Source: Carnegiea gigantea (Eukaryota; Streptophyta; Magnoliopsida; Caryophyllales; Cactaceae). From it: a stretch of 64,000 nt of DNA. Shown in pieces: positions 43,179-55,950 of this stretch. Made by a program: the position numbers and the translations under genes. The notes below the pieces were generated by a model. The model saw only the letters and a program-made list of their open reading frames with translations. It did not search any database and was not told the origin of the DNA. Within the stretch, counting starts at the first letter, position 1. Each line of letters starts with the position of its first letter. The stretch lies in the NCBI GenBank assembly GCA_029747015.1, contig JAKOGI010000183.1:715001-779000 (forward strand). Reading direction: 5' to 3'.

Positions 43179-43550
43179 TCAACTATCATAAGTACGGCAC
43201 TCATCAGTCTCAGGGTTATCCTTGCAGTAGTTCTCAAGTGGGTCCGACGCCTTCTTCTTATCCCTAGCGTGGCTCGCGGCGGCGCTGACCTCCTCCACCT
43301 CGTCCCACGCGGCGGCGCACTCCCCGGACTCCGGGTTCTCCGCGCAAGTCTCTTGAGCTTCCTTTATGCTCTGCTCCACCTTCTCTGACAGCTTGTCCGG
43401 AGCACTCCGCACCACTACCACCATCCGCCGCCCAGACTTCCGCCGTGCAGACGCCACCATGGTCGTCGGCTTCGATGAGTCCACCATGCTAGCTGGCTTG
43501 TTAGCCACCAAAATTCCGGACGCCATTGACGAAAGACTGATGCTCGCCAT
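43179..43550 (-). CDS. CP12: Calvin cycle protein CP12, chloroplastic
   Basis: Small redox-switch protein that ties GAPDH and phosphoribulokinase into an inactive complex in the dark. 123 aa, intronless. A Ser/Ala/Lys-rich transit peptide spans about residues 1-47. The mature part keeps the N-terminal cysteine pair C69/C78 (CAENPESGEC), the AWDxVEE core at 81-87, and the C-terminal pair C109/C118 (CKDNPETDEC). It ends RTYDS where most CP12s end YDN. The open frame continues 42 codons upstream, but the Met at 43550 begins the transit peptide and is the likely start. It sits tail-to-tail with the bZIP and head-to-head with the glutamyl endopeptidase gene. Confidence 0.96.
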   Translation of the reverse strand: MASISLSSMASGILVANKPASMVDSSKPTTMVASARRKSGRRMVVVVRSAPDKLSEKVEQSIKEAQETCAENPESGECAAAWDEVEEVSAAASHARDKKKASDPLENYCKDNPETDECRTYDS

Positions 43551-43639
43551 TGTTGGTTCTCCCGTTTCCTTTTTCTGGAGATTTCCAAGTGCCCAAGAAG
43601 AGAGAGAATTGCGGTATGAGATTGATGGAGGTTCAAGTT

Positions 43640-43720
43640 TGGGATATATGCGAGGTGGGAAGTAATTTCGGTGCACATATTTCTTATCATATTATAGCCA
43701 ATAGAAAGGTGCCACGTAGG
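43640..43720 (-). promoter_or_regulatory. Candidate light-responsive elements of the CP12 promoter
   Basis: On the minus strand, upstream of the CP12 start: an I-box GATAAG (complement of 43683-43688) and an ACGT core in CTACGTGGC (43711-43719 region), with a TATATCC stretch (about 43643-43650) downstream of them. I-box plus ACGT core is a common pair in light-regulated photosynthesis genes. This is motif-level evidence only. Confidence 0.4.
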
Positions 43721-43779
43721 AGTCTGTTGGGGATATTTTCGAAAAACGTATATCATACGTCCAGAAGTACATAAATCAG

Positions 43780-44870
43780 TGAAACAACTACTAATAATTA
43801 CTTACATGATAAATATATGTTGAAAATATATGCATGTATACAACAATGAGGTTACATGCTCTTGAGAGTGGGTTACAATTTGCTTATATTTTCCTTTTCT
43901 TTTGGGGTTGGCTTTTCATTGGCCATTTTCCAAAGGGGTGGGGAAGAGATTTTATCACAGTTTGCGGTGTGGTTATTTTTGGTTACGTAATGGGAGGAAT
44001 GTGGTGACTTCTCTATGGAATTGAGTGGAATACAACGAGGTGTCGTGGATTGTATTTTTTGAAGAATTAATGATCATTTGTATGTATTATCATTTTAAAT
44101 TGAGTTTTTGAAGTTGTTTTCTTTTTGTTCTTTTGAGTTAACGTTTTTTCAACTTGTTAAAAACAATGATCCTTTTGCTTATAGAAGTTTTTGTAGGAGA
44201 AAAACGGCTTGTATTTAGATGTCATCATACCTCGCAAGAGTGGAACACACGATGAGATTGTTAATGTTAAAGGCAATTGTTGCGTTTGAAAAGCTATAAC
44301 TGTACCATGGTTGTGAGGTTGTCATATAACTGCATTGTGAATGTTCTATAACTGTTTTGACTTCAATTTCTTTATCAAACTGCTCGTAATAATCTCCTCT
44401 ATGGTTGGAGTTCTGTTCCCTACAACATATATACAGATATACTCAGCTACCTATGGAACTCCAATCTTTATTTAGCAATCACCATACAAGAATGTAAGTT
44501 CTACTCTCTCTTCTTTAGCACTAGAATTTTCGTCGGTATTTAGCTTCTTAAACAACTTATTCTCTAAGCCATTAGTTATGTCTTTCGATCTCCTCAAGAA
44601 CATGCAAGTTTATCTGAATAGGGTGCAACTAGTAGAGCATTAAGGCTCTTTAACATCTTTGATGTAAATATGTTCACAATACAATCCCTATATAAACTCT
44701 TTTTGAGGGATAGCTCACTAATATAGTAGAGTGACTCTTCATGATCTCTATAAACTGAGAAATTACCTTATTAGCTTCTCATTGATCACCTTTTAGAACC
44801 TGGAATATCCTCCTCAAAACTATAGTGCTCCATGTTTTATAGGACACATGTCATGACATTTGCTAAAATA
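43780..44870. other. Intergenic DNA upstream of CP12
   Basis: AT-rich, no supported gene on either strand. Confidence 0.45.
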
Positions 44871-45420
44871 TTATCACGGTTATACACAACCACATCCACT
44901 AAATTGAACAACCTCGCCTCCATTCAATTGAACACAATGTTTCATCACAGACCTGGTGGATGGATTGAATTGCATCGTCACCATCCACTATAAATCTAGA
45001 ATTTTAAATTTGGCAAACCCATTGTACCATTTCTTAAAGCAACCACACTCGGAGAATAAGCATCAATGATATTTCAAAGAGATGTAAATTCAATTCATAC
45101 CAATTTCCTAAATGTCCGATGAGGAGCGCAAGCATCAACAATATTTCGAAAAGATGTAGAGTCATTACGTAATTGCACAGCTATAATATTGGAAGATATA
45201 TTCTCGATAAAAAGTAAATGAAGATACGATGCTCAGCCGTGAAAACTTTTTCAAAATACACGCTGGATCGGGCACTAGATGGAAAATTTGGTTTAAGCAA
45301 GTGCTTAGAAATGATTTCCTTTATCTCTCTCAAAATTGGTGAGAACTCTTTACTTCTATCAGACACAACCACAGAGGCATACGATGCACAATCTTGCTCA
45401 TCCAAAGAATACATCACAAA
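44870..45420 (-). pseudogene. Possible degenerate coding relic, unidentified
   Basis: A 78-codon minus-strand frame (45181-45417) reads like folded protein (EFSPILREIKEIISKHLLKP, then YFEKVFTAEHRIFIYFLSRI). Protein-like text continues in a shifted frame below it (AVQLRNDSTSFRNIVDA). A similar unit (NIIDAYSPSVVALRNGT) occurs about 60 bp further on. I do not recognise the family. Frameshifts and stops suggest a dead gene fragment; chance cannot be excluded. Confidence 0.3.
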
Positions 45421-46156
45421 TCAGAAGCAAAGGGCAACCATCACTGATGATGATATACGAGTTACAATGCTAGTCACATCTTTTTGAGATACATTACCAG
45501 TCATAAAATAATTTTCTTGTAATAGGTTTTTTTAGTACTTTTTGTGCCGGGGACAAATATCAGACAGACATTTAACTTTTGTGGGCCAATTGCACACAAT
45601 CAACATTGCTTAATTGAATCAGTTTCCATGATGCACGCATAGTTGTTGTTCTTTCTTTTTTCTTTTTTGAAATTTTCCAAGGTTTACATCGTTCCAAAAA
45701 TCCATACTATCATTAACCGCACATAGCAGGAGTTCATATAATTTATTAAAAAACCAATCATGGTATATATATATATATATATATTATTTTTGGTAGAAAA
45801 CAATCATGATATATTAATTAATAAAAAAATGTACAAAAAATATTTGGAAAAAATTATAAAAGTTATTAGTTTCGACTTGCTTAATTTTTAAAATTTGAAA
45901 AATAATACAAAGGACTTTGTCTTTGCCATTATAAGGAAAAGAACTAACACAAGTTCTTACGTGAAATCATACCACGTAAGAGTTATTGCGAGATGATTTC
46001 TTTTTGAAGTGACTTTTTTGATATTTTGGGATGACTAATAATAAATTTTGCATTGATTTTTTAATTCAAAGGTGACTAATAATCTATCCAATAATGACTA
46101 GTATTATGGTCATTCATAAATAAATTACTAGTTACCTAACTAAAAGCCACTATTAA
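45421..46156. other. AT-rich intergenic DNA with (TA)n
   Basis: Holds a short (TA)n tract (about 45766-45784) and no gene. Confidence 0.45.
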
Positions 46157-46342
46157 GGGCCTGTTCTTTTCGTGGGTAAATTCCAAAATACCAATCTCAA
46201 CCCACCTCAATCTCCTTCAATCCACTTTCATTATTTTAACCAAATTTAATTTATCACATAAAAAAATTCAACCCATTTCAATGTACTTCCATCCACTTTA
46301 CCTTTTTACCTATCCCAAGTTACCAACGAAAAGAACAAGCCC
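46157..46342. mobile_element. Harbinger/Tourist-like MITE, 186 bp, complete with TAA duplication
   Basis: Terminal inverted repeats GGGCCTGTTCTTTTCGT and ACGAAAAGAACAAGCCC differ at one position. Both sides carry TAA (46154-46156 and 46343-46345). The interior has the same CCACCTCAATC / TTCAACCCA units as the larger copies at 31.3 and 32.1 kb, making this the shortest, cleanest member of the family. It lies 254 bp upstream of the glutamyl endopeptidase start. Confidence 0.85.
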
Positions 46343-46595
46343 TAAAATATATATTTTATGATTCATTTTCTGTAAGGCGGGTTTATATAAAATTTATTAA
46401 AAAACGAAAATCCTATTTACAATGAGATTCAAGATTGAAGATGATTTTTTTATGACAAACACTGAAAGTCTGAAACACAAAAATATTGAATCTGAAAAAA
46501 TGGTGTCACTGTGACGAAATATGAGCACAGCAATTGAAACACTTTCGAAAACATTATGCTTTCTGTCTGAAAGAATAAAGCAGAAAGTCATCAAG

Positions 46596-49500
46596 ATGCG
46601 AATTCACGAAGTTTATCATCGTTTCTCTGTCCTCTCTCTCCCTCCCTCCTCCTCCCTCCACCACCACCGCCTCCTCTACCGTCTCTCTCCTCTTTCTCCG
46701 CCGTCTTTTCTCTGTCTTCGCCCTTCCAAGTTTCCGGGTGGCCGAAGTTCCTGCCATTTGAGGGTGCAATCTGCAATACCCGGGAACCCATTTAGACTTA
46801 GTCCCAGTATGAGTGGGATTCATACTCTTGTTCCTATTGAAGCTGTTTCTGGTGAAAATGCTGCTGCCACAGGGTCTAATGGGTCCGCATCGAACTCCCA
46901 ATATGAAGGTTGTTCATCTTTCTTGTCTATGATTTTTGGGGCCTTTTCTTTATAGGATGATTAATTGAATTGGGTTGGTTTGATTTGTGTGTTTAAGTGT
47001 TGGGATGCATTAGTGTATTACGATGGGTCAACTTGTGAAGGTGGGCAAGGAATTGAGCTTGGTATTTTTGGGGATCTTTTTTGATTGATTTGTAATTTGT
47101 TTGACTTGGGTTTTCTAATTTGATCAACTAGGCTCAGACCCTAGACTCTCCGAGCTTGAAAGTTAGGAATTTCCGAGCGTGACAGTTACCTTGTCTAATT
47201 TCTTGTTTGGTTTTTCTCAGTGGTTCTACTGGAACTGAATCGGGCTATACATGATTTGAGTTTTTATCTTTGTAGTCATCTGGGGATCTTTGTGATATGT
47301 TTTAGCGCGTTTGTTCAGTTGTGTTCATCAAAGTTTGAGAAGTATGTCCTGAAAGGTCGAGGAAGAAGATGTGTTTCAAAGTTTTTTCTGTTGGAATAGG
47401 TCTTGTAACCTCTGCCAATCAGTATATGATTATGTGAAATTAGCAAATCCCGTCACTTCTATCTGGTTCTTTTCTGGGAGGCCTTGCATGAGTAGACATT
47501 AGTTTTATCACATGTACTTGGTTGTATGTAACTTGCGCTTTGATCTTGAATGGGTTGACTCGGATTGGAATATATGTTTACATTTATATTTTATTTATGG
47601 TGCTTGTATTGCATAGTTGAACTCTAGAGATGCCTTCAGTACTTCAGTTCACTAAGTGTTCTGTTTCATATGTCTTTTTAATGTGTAGATGATTTCGCAA
47701 TCAGTGGGTATCAGCTGCCTCCACCTGAGTTAAGGGACATTGTTGATGCTCCTCCTGTGCCCGCATTATCATTTTCACCCAAGAGGGATAAGATACTATT
47801 TCTCAAGCGAAGATCTTTATCTCCCTTAGCAGACCTTGCTAGACCAGAAGAAAAGCTTGCTGGTATTCGAATTGATGGACAATGCAATACCAGGAGTCGA
47901 ATGTGAGTTATCATATGCCCAAATGCTGCCGGAGATGGTTTAGTCGGATATCTGATCTAAGATAGTTAATTTATTGATTCTCCGTATTATTTCGTTTTAG
48001 TCTATTTATTTGAGCAAATATTTTCGTTTCGGAACTATGTAAAAAGTTACTGACTTGAGCAGTCATACAGGTCATTCTACACAGGTATTGCGATCCATCA
48101 GTTGATGAGTGATGGTACCCTTGGACCAGAAAAAGCAGTGCATGGCTTACCTGATGGTGCTAAGATCAATTTTGTTAGCTGGTAATTTCATCTTTTTGCT
48201 ACATCCTATTGTAGTGATTGAACCCATGGCGTTAAGTTTTATGCTTAATGAGTTGATGGCGTGTTAGCTGTTTACGAGGTCTATGTCAAATTGTAGTTTT
48301 AACAGTGAATTTGTACATGAACTCTATGGAAATTCAAGATTTGTCAGCTGAGGTGATGAAAGGCACTGCCACCTATCTTGTGTTCACTTTTCAGCTGCCC
48401 ATGAAAACAGTTGACTTTGAGAATATAGGACTGATGTTTCCAGATTAGATATTGGGCTCTTGCCTGTAAAATAATCTGTAGAATTCTGTAGAAACAAATT
48501 CTACGTTTAGATCCTTTTGATATTTTGTATTTTCACAATGTTTTCACTTTTTAATATCTCTTACATAGTGGATTCGAGCTTTAGGTTAGGCCCATCAGCT
48601 ATTTCATCTTGTTTGCAGCTTTGTGTCTTCAATATCTAAGAGACGAAGACTTTAAGTGTTCTGGTGCAATTCTAACAATGCTTTGGAGTCTTGAATGTTA
48701 CTTTGACTTTATTTCTTATGGGCTTATAACAAGCTATAAACGTTTTCTCCCCTTGTTCCCTGATCTTTTCCATTCCTAAATAGAAAATGAAGCTACTGCA
48801 TGCATTAAGGTTTATTATTATTGTTATTTTTTTTTGGTTTCCATCCGTTTTGAGATTGATGCTGTATGTAATCCATATATCTATGGCTGTTGTCGTGGCC
48901 ATTGCATTTACGATAATGTAAAGTTGCAGATTTTTATTGGGCATTCACATAGTTCAATTTCAATATAGTTTGTTTGGCATGATAATCACTATAATGTGCT
49001 ATGTTGTACAGTACCCAAAACTTCAAAGTTCAAACTAAATATTTGTCATTGACTATCCAAAAGCTTAAGTTTGGAACTTGCTAGTGTTCAGAGTCTAGCC
49101 AGAGGAAGCAGTTTAAGTCGTGGAGATTTTATTCTTCTTTTAATAAGGTCTCGGAAGTTTTATAACTTGTGATGATATTAATGTATAGGATTTTCTTTTT
49201 GAAGATTTGTTGCTGTGGATATTTTATCATCTCATATTATCAGGTTTCTTACTGTTCAAAGTTAACTGATAGCATGGGACCTTGATGTTTAATTATGTAA
49301 ACCTAAACGACCTTGATGTTTAATTGTGTAAACCTAAACTATTTCCCATGGAGTAAAATATTGCATTGTGTTGATTGATTATCATTCCGTGATTGTTGGG
49401 CAGGTCAGATGACGGTCAACATTTATCTTTCACTGTCCGAGTTGATGAGGTTGTATTTTCGGTTCTGCCAATGCTTGGTCGGCTTCCTGTTTTAGTTGTT

Positions 49501-52500
49501 GGGTTGTTCTGTTGTCACTGTTCATCTAAATTCAATAATTGTTGAAGTTTTAATCCCCCTGTCTTGTTGACATTTGGTTCAGTTCTAGTATGCATTGGAA
49601 AGTAATGCACTTCAGTCCCTGATACCTTCAATGAAATACTGTCTCTGCCTTGGTTGTTGCTTATTCTCCACAATTTCCCAGGAGTTTTGCCAGTTTTTCT
49701 CTCTTGATAACCAACAGAAACCACTATAACATTTTGATGTTCTGAAGAGTTTACTTTCTTAAATAATGATGCTGTTATGATATGCAATCCGTCCTGCAGC
49801 TCATGGCATTTGGCCAAAGCATTGTCACACGCTTCTTCCTGTGGTTTCATTATTATGAACTCCAGTTTTGTGCTAGTGCAGGATGATGGAAGCAGTAGCA
49901 AGCTTTGCTTGTGGGTTGCCAATGTGGAAACTGGAGAAGCAAGACCCCTGTTTCAGTCAACGAACATTTATGTGAATGCTGTCTTTGACAAGTAGGCGCT
50001 TACTCTCAGACTTGTCTGGTTGAATCTGAAATTTGTTAGTGTCACCTTCTGACATTGTTGCTCTATGTTGCACTATCAGTTTTGTTTGGGTGGATGACTC
50101 AACTCTACTGGTTTGCACCATTCCGCTGTCTCGTGGGGACCCCCCAAAGAAACCTCTGGTTCCCCCTGGTCCCAAGATTCAATCCAATGAACGGAAGAAT
50201 ACTATTCAAGTCAGAACCTTCCAAGATTTGTTAAAGGATGAATATGACGAAGATTTGTTTGATTATTATGCAACTTCACAGCTTGTTCTGGCTTCTTTGG
50301 ATGGGACAACAAAGCCTTTTGGGCCGCCAGCTGTGTATATCTCATTGGATCCCTCACCAGATGAAAAATACATAATGATTAGTTCCTTCCACAGGCCCTA
50401 TTCTTACATAGTGCCTTGTGGAAGATTTCCGAAGAAGGTCGATTTATGGACTGCTGATGGCAAATTTGTGAGACAACTATGTGATTTGCCTTTGGCGGAG
50501 GATATTCCTATTGCCCACAACAGTGTCAGAAAAGGGGTGCGTTCTATCAATTGGAGAGCTGATAAGCCTTCAACTTTGTGCTGGTAATTTTCTACTTTTA
50601 TATGTAAACCCCCCCCCCAAGGGCAGCCATCTCCTCATAGAGTAACGACCTCATACATCAACTATGAGAATGTGTTCAGGCCTGCCTTTTCTTAATGAGC
50701 TATGTTGAATGAGCTCTTGTGACGGGTTTCCTGGCATAATGGGTGCGAATATTTTCTTTGGTAACGGTTTTTGCAAGTGGAGGTATTGATAGTTATATGT
50801 CGAGTCTCAGTCTCCACTGTGCAAGTGTGCTTACTTCTTATGACACTAGACCTCGAGCTGCAATTTTCTATTATTTGTGTTTTTATTGTTTTATTCCATT
50901 TGCACTGTAGGGTGGAGACTCAAGATGGAGGGAATGCAAAGGTGGAAGCTTCTCCTCGTGATATTGTTTATACACAACCTGCTGAAGCAGGTGAAGATGA
51001 ACAACCTACCGTCTTGCACAAACTTGATCTTCGATATGGGTATAAATATAAACTGATTTTGCAATTTCTTCTCATTGCTAGTTGTTTCTGTATCGCTGGG
51101 TTGAACACCCCCCCTCCCCATGGGGAAAAAGATTCCTTGTCCTCTTTGTTGCCATCACACCTGTAATATATTGTCACATTGTCTACCTGTTGTGAAACTC
51201 GTGGACACGGTTGTTTTTGCGTGTCTCCAGGGTTACAGGGAAAAGATTTTGGCCTTAAGTAGTGTCAAATCTCTCTGCTAGACAATTACAGCACTAAGTG
51301 AAAAACGTGATCTGGCTTGGCACTGTCATTTTTTTTTGGGGCTTATTGACCTGTTAGCAAACAACTCCCTTTTGACGATTAATTGTCGGCACCCTCATAT
51401 GTAACCAAACAAATCGGTTGGTTACCTGAATTCTTAGGAAATTAACATGAAGAATCCTTAAGGAAAATTTATAGTCACGTGCTAGCTGGACCTGATACAC
51501 TTGCCCCAAACAGACTGGGATGTGATCATTAGCAATGTCCCACTAAGTGTTTCTTGGCAGTTTATGACCAAGAAGTAGGAATAATGTTATAGCTGCCTAT
51601 CTATTGTCTCTAATTTCACTCCAAAATGTTTGTTAATCTGTGCATTTAAGGCTCATAGGTATGCCTCATTATTTGGTGGACACACACACATTTTGTGGAA
51701 ACCTTTCTTTATTATGAGAGGCTAAGATCATCTTGGTGGCTGGTGTGTGTTTTGGCAGGGGGATATCGTGGTGTGATGAATCTCTTGCTCTAGTGTATGA
51801 ATCTTGGTACAAAACACGCCGAACAAGAACATGGGTTATTTCTCCTGGAAGTAAAGATGCTAGTCCACGCATATTATTTGACAGGTCATATGAAGATGTT
51901 TATTCTGACCCTGGTTCTCCCGCGCTACGGAGAACTTCTGCTGGAACATACATCATTGCAAGGATAAGGAAGGAGAATGATGGTGCAACTTATTTGTTGC
52001 TGAATGGTAATGGGGCTACCCCAGAAGGAAACATCCCATTCCTTGACTTGATGGACATGTGAGTTCAATTAGATGATATCTATTTCAGCACTCAACATGT
52101 CTCTATTCATTAGTCTACTGGCAGTTGATGTAGATTCTAATACGACATACTTCAGTAATACAGGCTACAAAGAAAGAATATGGCAGAGTGACAAGGAGAA
52201 GTATTATGAGACAGTTGTCGCCTTAATGTCTGATCAGAATGAAGGGGATATTTTTGTCAATCAAATGAAAGTACTAACTTCAAAAGAATCAAAAACTGAG
52301 AACACCCAATATTATTTACAAAGCTGGCCAGATAGGAAGGCATGCCAGATTACAAACTTCCCACATCCTTATCCTCAGCTAGCTGCATTACATAAAGAGA
52401 TGATCAGGTATCAGAGGAAAGATGGGGTGCAACTTACTGCTACATTATATCTACCACCAGCATATGATACCTCAAGAGATGGACCTCTTCCATGTCTCAT

Positions 52501-54547
52501 CTGGTCTTATCCTGGAGAATTCAAAAGCAAAGATGCTGCTGGGCAAGTACGCGGTTCTCCCAATGAGTTTGCTAGCATAGGTCCTACTTCTCCTCTTCTT
52601 TGGTTGGCAAGAAGGTATGCGCGTCGTTGTCTCTTCATCTAGCTTTTGTTTCATGCTTGCTGGTTATACAATATTTGCTTCTTAGTACAACTTCTAGCTT
52701 CTTCATTACTTTAACACAGCAGGCTAGATCATGACTGTTTTGTCATTAACAGGTTTGCTATTTTGTCTGCACCTACCATTCCTATCATTGGTGAGGGTGA
52801 GGAAGAGGCAAATGACAGGTACTGTTACTTGCACTCATAACTCATGTTCTTTGCTGTTCCTGCTTTCTAGCAATCACTCTCCTTCTGGACATACCGTCTT
52901 GATTATTTGGCATTGATGATCTAGTGTAATGAAGAAATGAATTTTCAGTTTTAAGGAAATAGAATAAGCGATGTGGATGAATGGTCGAACCGTGGATGCA
53001 TGGAATGATTGGTGGTCAAGGTTGGGTACCTGGAAACCAGTCGCCCGGTTTAGCAGAAAATGGGCCAGTTTCCCAAATTCCTATTGCCAAATTCATGAAG
53101 ATGAAAGAACTATTTACCTAAAAAATTGTTTACCTAAAAAATTGTCGTGCATTTACTGGGTCTATGTAAATTAAAAAATTAACTCTTTAAAAAATTTATA
53201 CTGTGAAATGAACTACTACCTCTCAAATTGAACTATGTGAAACCTCCCTTCATACGTTGTTCCCAGAAGTAGCAGCAGCATCACTTGTTGTTGTTCCCAA
53301 ATCCCGCGCTGAAGTATATTGCATCATCAAACAATAGGTCAAACTTAGCCTAGGACAGTCACTAACTTTTAAAGCTGAAATAGGAAAAGAGATGATGAAA
53401 TTAGTCTCTTTGTTGTTTGAACTTTTCTGTAACCTGTTTTGGTTCAATCTTGTTTTACTAGGTATGTGGAGCAACTGGTTGCGAGTGCTGAGGCTGCAGT
53501 GGAGGAAGTCATCCGACGAGGGGTAAGCTGGTTTTTTTATTTGATCACTGTGTATATGTAAAAGCCAAAAGGAGCATAATATTGCTGGCAAAGACATGAT
53601 AGTTTGGTTGTGCTGGATGTGCGCATGGATAAACTTTCCAGGTGGCCCATCCGAATAAGGTGGCTGTTGGTGGTCACTCTTATGGAGCATTCATGACTGC
53701 AAACCTGCTGGCGCATGCTCCTCATCTTTTCTGCTGTGGAGTTGCTCGATCTGGAGCTTATAATAGGACTCTTACACCATTTGGGTTCCAGGTAGCACAG
53801 TTCGTGACAGTGCTAAATTTTCATTAAACAATAATTTTTTTCCTGCTGTTCAGTGTTAGCGTCCGTGTATTCGCCATTGCAATGAAATTCTGATTGATTT
53901 TTTGATATTATTTTGTTGTTGAGAATGAGGATCGAACACTATGGCAAGCCACAAACACTTATGTGGAAATGAGTCCTTTTATGGCAGCGAATAAGATTAA
54001 GACACCTATTTTGCTCATCCATGGAGAAGAAGACAATAATCCAGGAACATTGACCATCCAGGTGAATAACTTATTCATTGCTGTCTTTTTCATTCAGAAA
54101 GAAGTACAGAGAAAACATTGCAGAGAGTTCCTAGATTGAACCCTTATTGTTTAACTGTTCTAATTGGCGACTTTTCCCATGCATACAGTCTGATGTTTTG
54201 ACATGTGGATTTTATTACTTGCAATGTTGCAGTCAGAACGTTTTTTTAATGCCCTGAAAGGTCATGGGGCTCTTTGTCGCTTGGTGATTCTTCCTTATGA
54301 GAGCCATAGCTATTCAGCAAGAGAGAGCATCATGCACGTTCTTTGGGAGACAGATAGGTGGCTCCAGAAGTATTGTGCTCGAAACACATCTGCACTAAGC
54401 ACTGATGCTGACGCTGTTAAGAAACAAGACAGTGAAAAAAGTTCTAACTTGGAGACCAAAGTAATGTCTGCCTCTGGTGCTGGTGTTGCTGAGGCGGAAG
54501 AACTAGAGGATGGTGTATACTCTCCCTGGCGATCATTGTTGTGGTAA
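46596..54547 (+). CDS. CGEP: Probable glutamyl endopeptidase, chloroplastic (CGEP), complete, 14 exons
   Basis: Serine protease of the prolyl-oligopeptidase (S9) type in the chloroplast stroma, cleaving after Glu. Exons 46596-46908, 47689-47902, 48071-48181, 49404-49449, 49882-49991, 50080-50583, 50911-51039, 51759-52058, 52156-52614, 52753-52818, 53462-53522, 53642-53791, 53924-54061 and 54233-54547 join in frame to 971 codons (Arabidopsis about 960). Order: Ser/Pro/His-rich transit peptide; beta-propeller region from YQLPPPELRDIVDAPPVPAL; then the alpha/beta-hydrolase domain. Catalytic triad: S784 in GGHSYG, D858 in HGEEDNNPG, H892 in ESHSYS. The extended acidic C-terminal tail (after WLQKYC) is typical of the family. 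The start is the Met of MRIHEVYHRF, matching the known N-terminus; an upstream in-frame ATG (46521) is less likely. Confidence 0.95.
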
Positions 54548-55950
54548 ATTCCTTCGTCCGCTAAGAACTTGACTTTCTGAATCATTTTTATATCCCACCT
54601 GAAGTTTAAATGTGTTCTATAAAGATATTCGTCCCCCCCTGCTTTCTGCCCCTCGAGGTTGAGGAGGGCTTGCAACTTTTGTTTTATCTAGTCTTAGCTA
54701 GGAAACGCCCCCCCCCGGTTTTCATCCAAAAATCTCATCCAGAGTCATGAAAGTATGAAAAATGCTTTTGGTGGTTGGGTGGAGACATTTTTACTCCGGG
54801 AGAGTAATGCATGAATTTGGATCTTCTTCTAGGCATGCTTTGGCGGAACCTGCATTGGTTGTGTGGTATGTATTGCATTTGGACTCAAACAAAACTCCCC
54901 ATGAAGCTGGATATTGATATCAAATTTTCACAAGATGGCTATGTAACTGTCAATTAAGGCAGTAACCAACTATTTTGTGTAAGTTGCTGGCTAGTATATG
55001 ACTACGGTATTAAGAGATAGTGTTTAGTAATGGGAAAAGGCGTAGTGGCATATCCACTTACCTGCTTAAAAAGTAAGGTCTTGGCGTAGGAGGGGGAGCT
55101 TGCAAGGGGGAATGCCTATAGCCTCCTTTTATCCATTCGGGAGAAAATGTCTCTTATGATTTGAACGTGGAACCTGCTATCGGAGGATGGTCTAGTTGCC
55201 GCAAAACTGACGATTTTCGTTTTTTGGATTTTGAATGTGGCAGAATGATGATGAAAATCTGATGATAAACATGTTGGTCTCGGGAGCATGGTTGGTCATT
55301 CATGAAGGAGAAAACAATGTTGATAACGCCACCGGACATCCAGTGTAGCTGTTATGAAAGGTGAGTCGTCATTATCGTTGGCATAGTGAAACCCTACTTT
55401 TCAAGGCATTTTCAGCTGTGTTGTCTTTCGGGAGCATGTTCACAACACTCCCATAGCATCAGCATCGCCTTGGTTTGTGATTGGTTTGTGATTGAAGGTC
55501 ATTCTTTTGGGGCCATCCCGACAAAATTCTGGCATTTGTTGGTGGGATTCTGATTTTCTTTGCTCATTTGAACGGTGGAAATTGGGAAGAATTGTATTTA
55601 TGATTTATGCTCTGGGGAGATTATCACTTGAATGGACTGACGTGATTCTCCCCTGATGGTGGATGTAAAACTGCTCGTATGGAACTGTATGACCATCGTT
55701 CTCTTTGTTAATGAACTTCCTGTTTGGTAGCATCTGATGGGCACAAGTACTAAAATGTTTTACCTGCTGTTAGATTGCAACTAGTGCGATATTTAACCAA
55801 GTGGACGTAGCTCCAACGCACGCCTTTGATGGTTATAAATCAAAAACATCATCCAATTTGCTTTAGGTAAAGCGGAATTTGGAGGGTCGCCTGTTCTTTT
55901 TCTTCTCCCTCTCTGTACTTTTTTTTTTGGGGGGGGGGGGGTGGGCGGTG
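54548..55950 (+). other. CGEP 3' flank, the source of the duplicated downstream block
   Basis: No separate gene is seen. Blocks at about 54548-54800, 54930-55010 and 55080-55715 recur beyond the decayed copy at 60127-60440, 61215-61300 and 61490-62085, showing that non-coding 3' sequence was duplicated with the gene. A G13-type run occurs near 55929-55941. Confidence 0.65.

Noticed and set aside
46554..46901. A 115-codon minus-strand frame rich in Gly/Arg/Glu
   Set aside because: It is the antisense of CGEP exon 1 (the Ser/Pro-rich transit peptide region).
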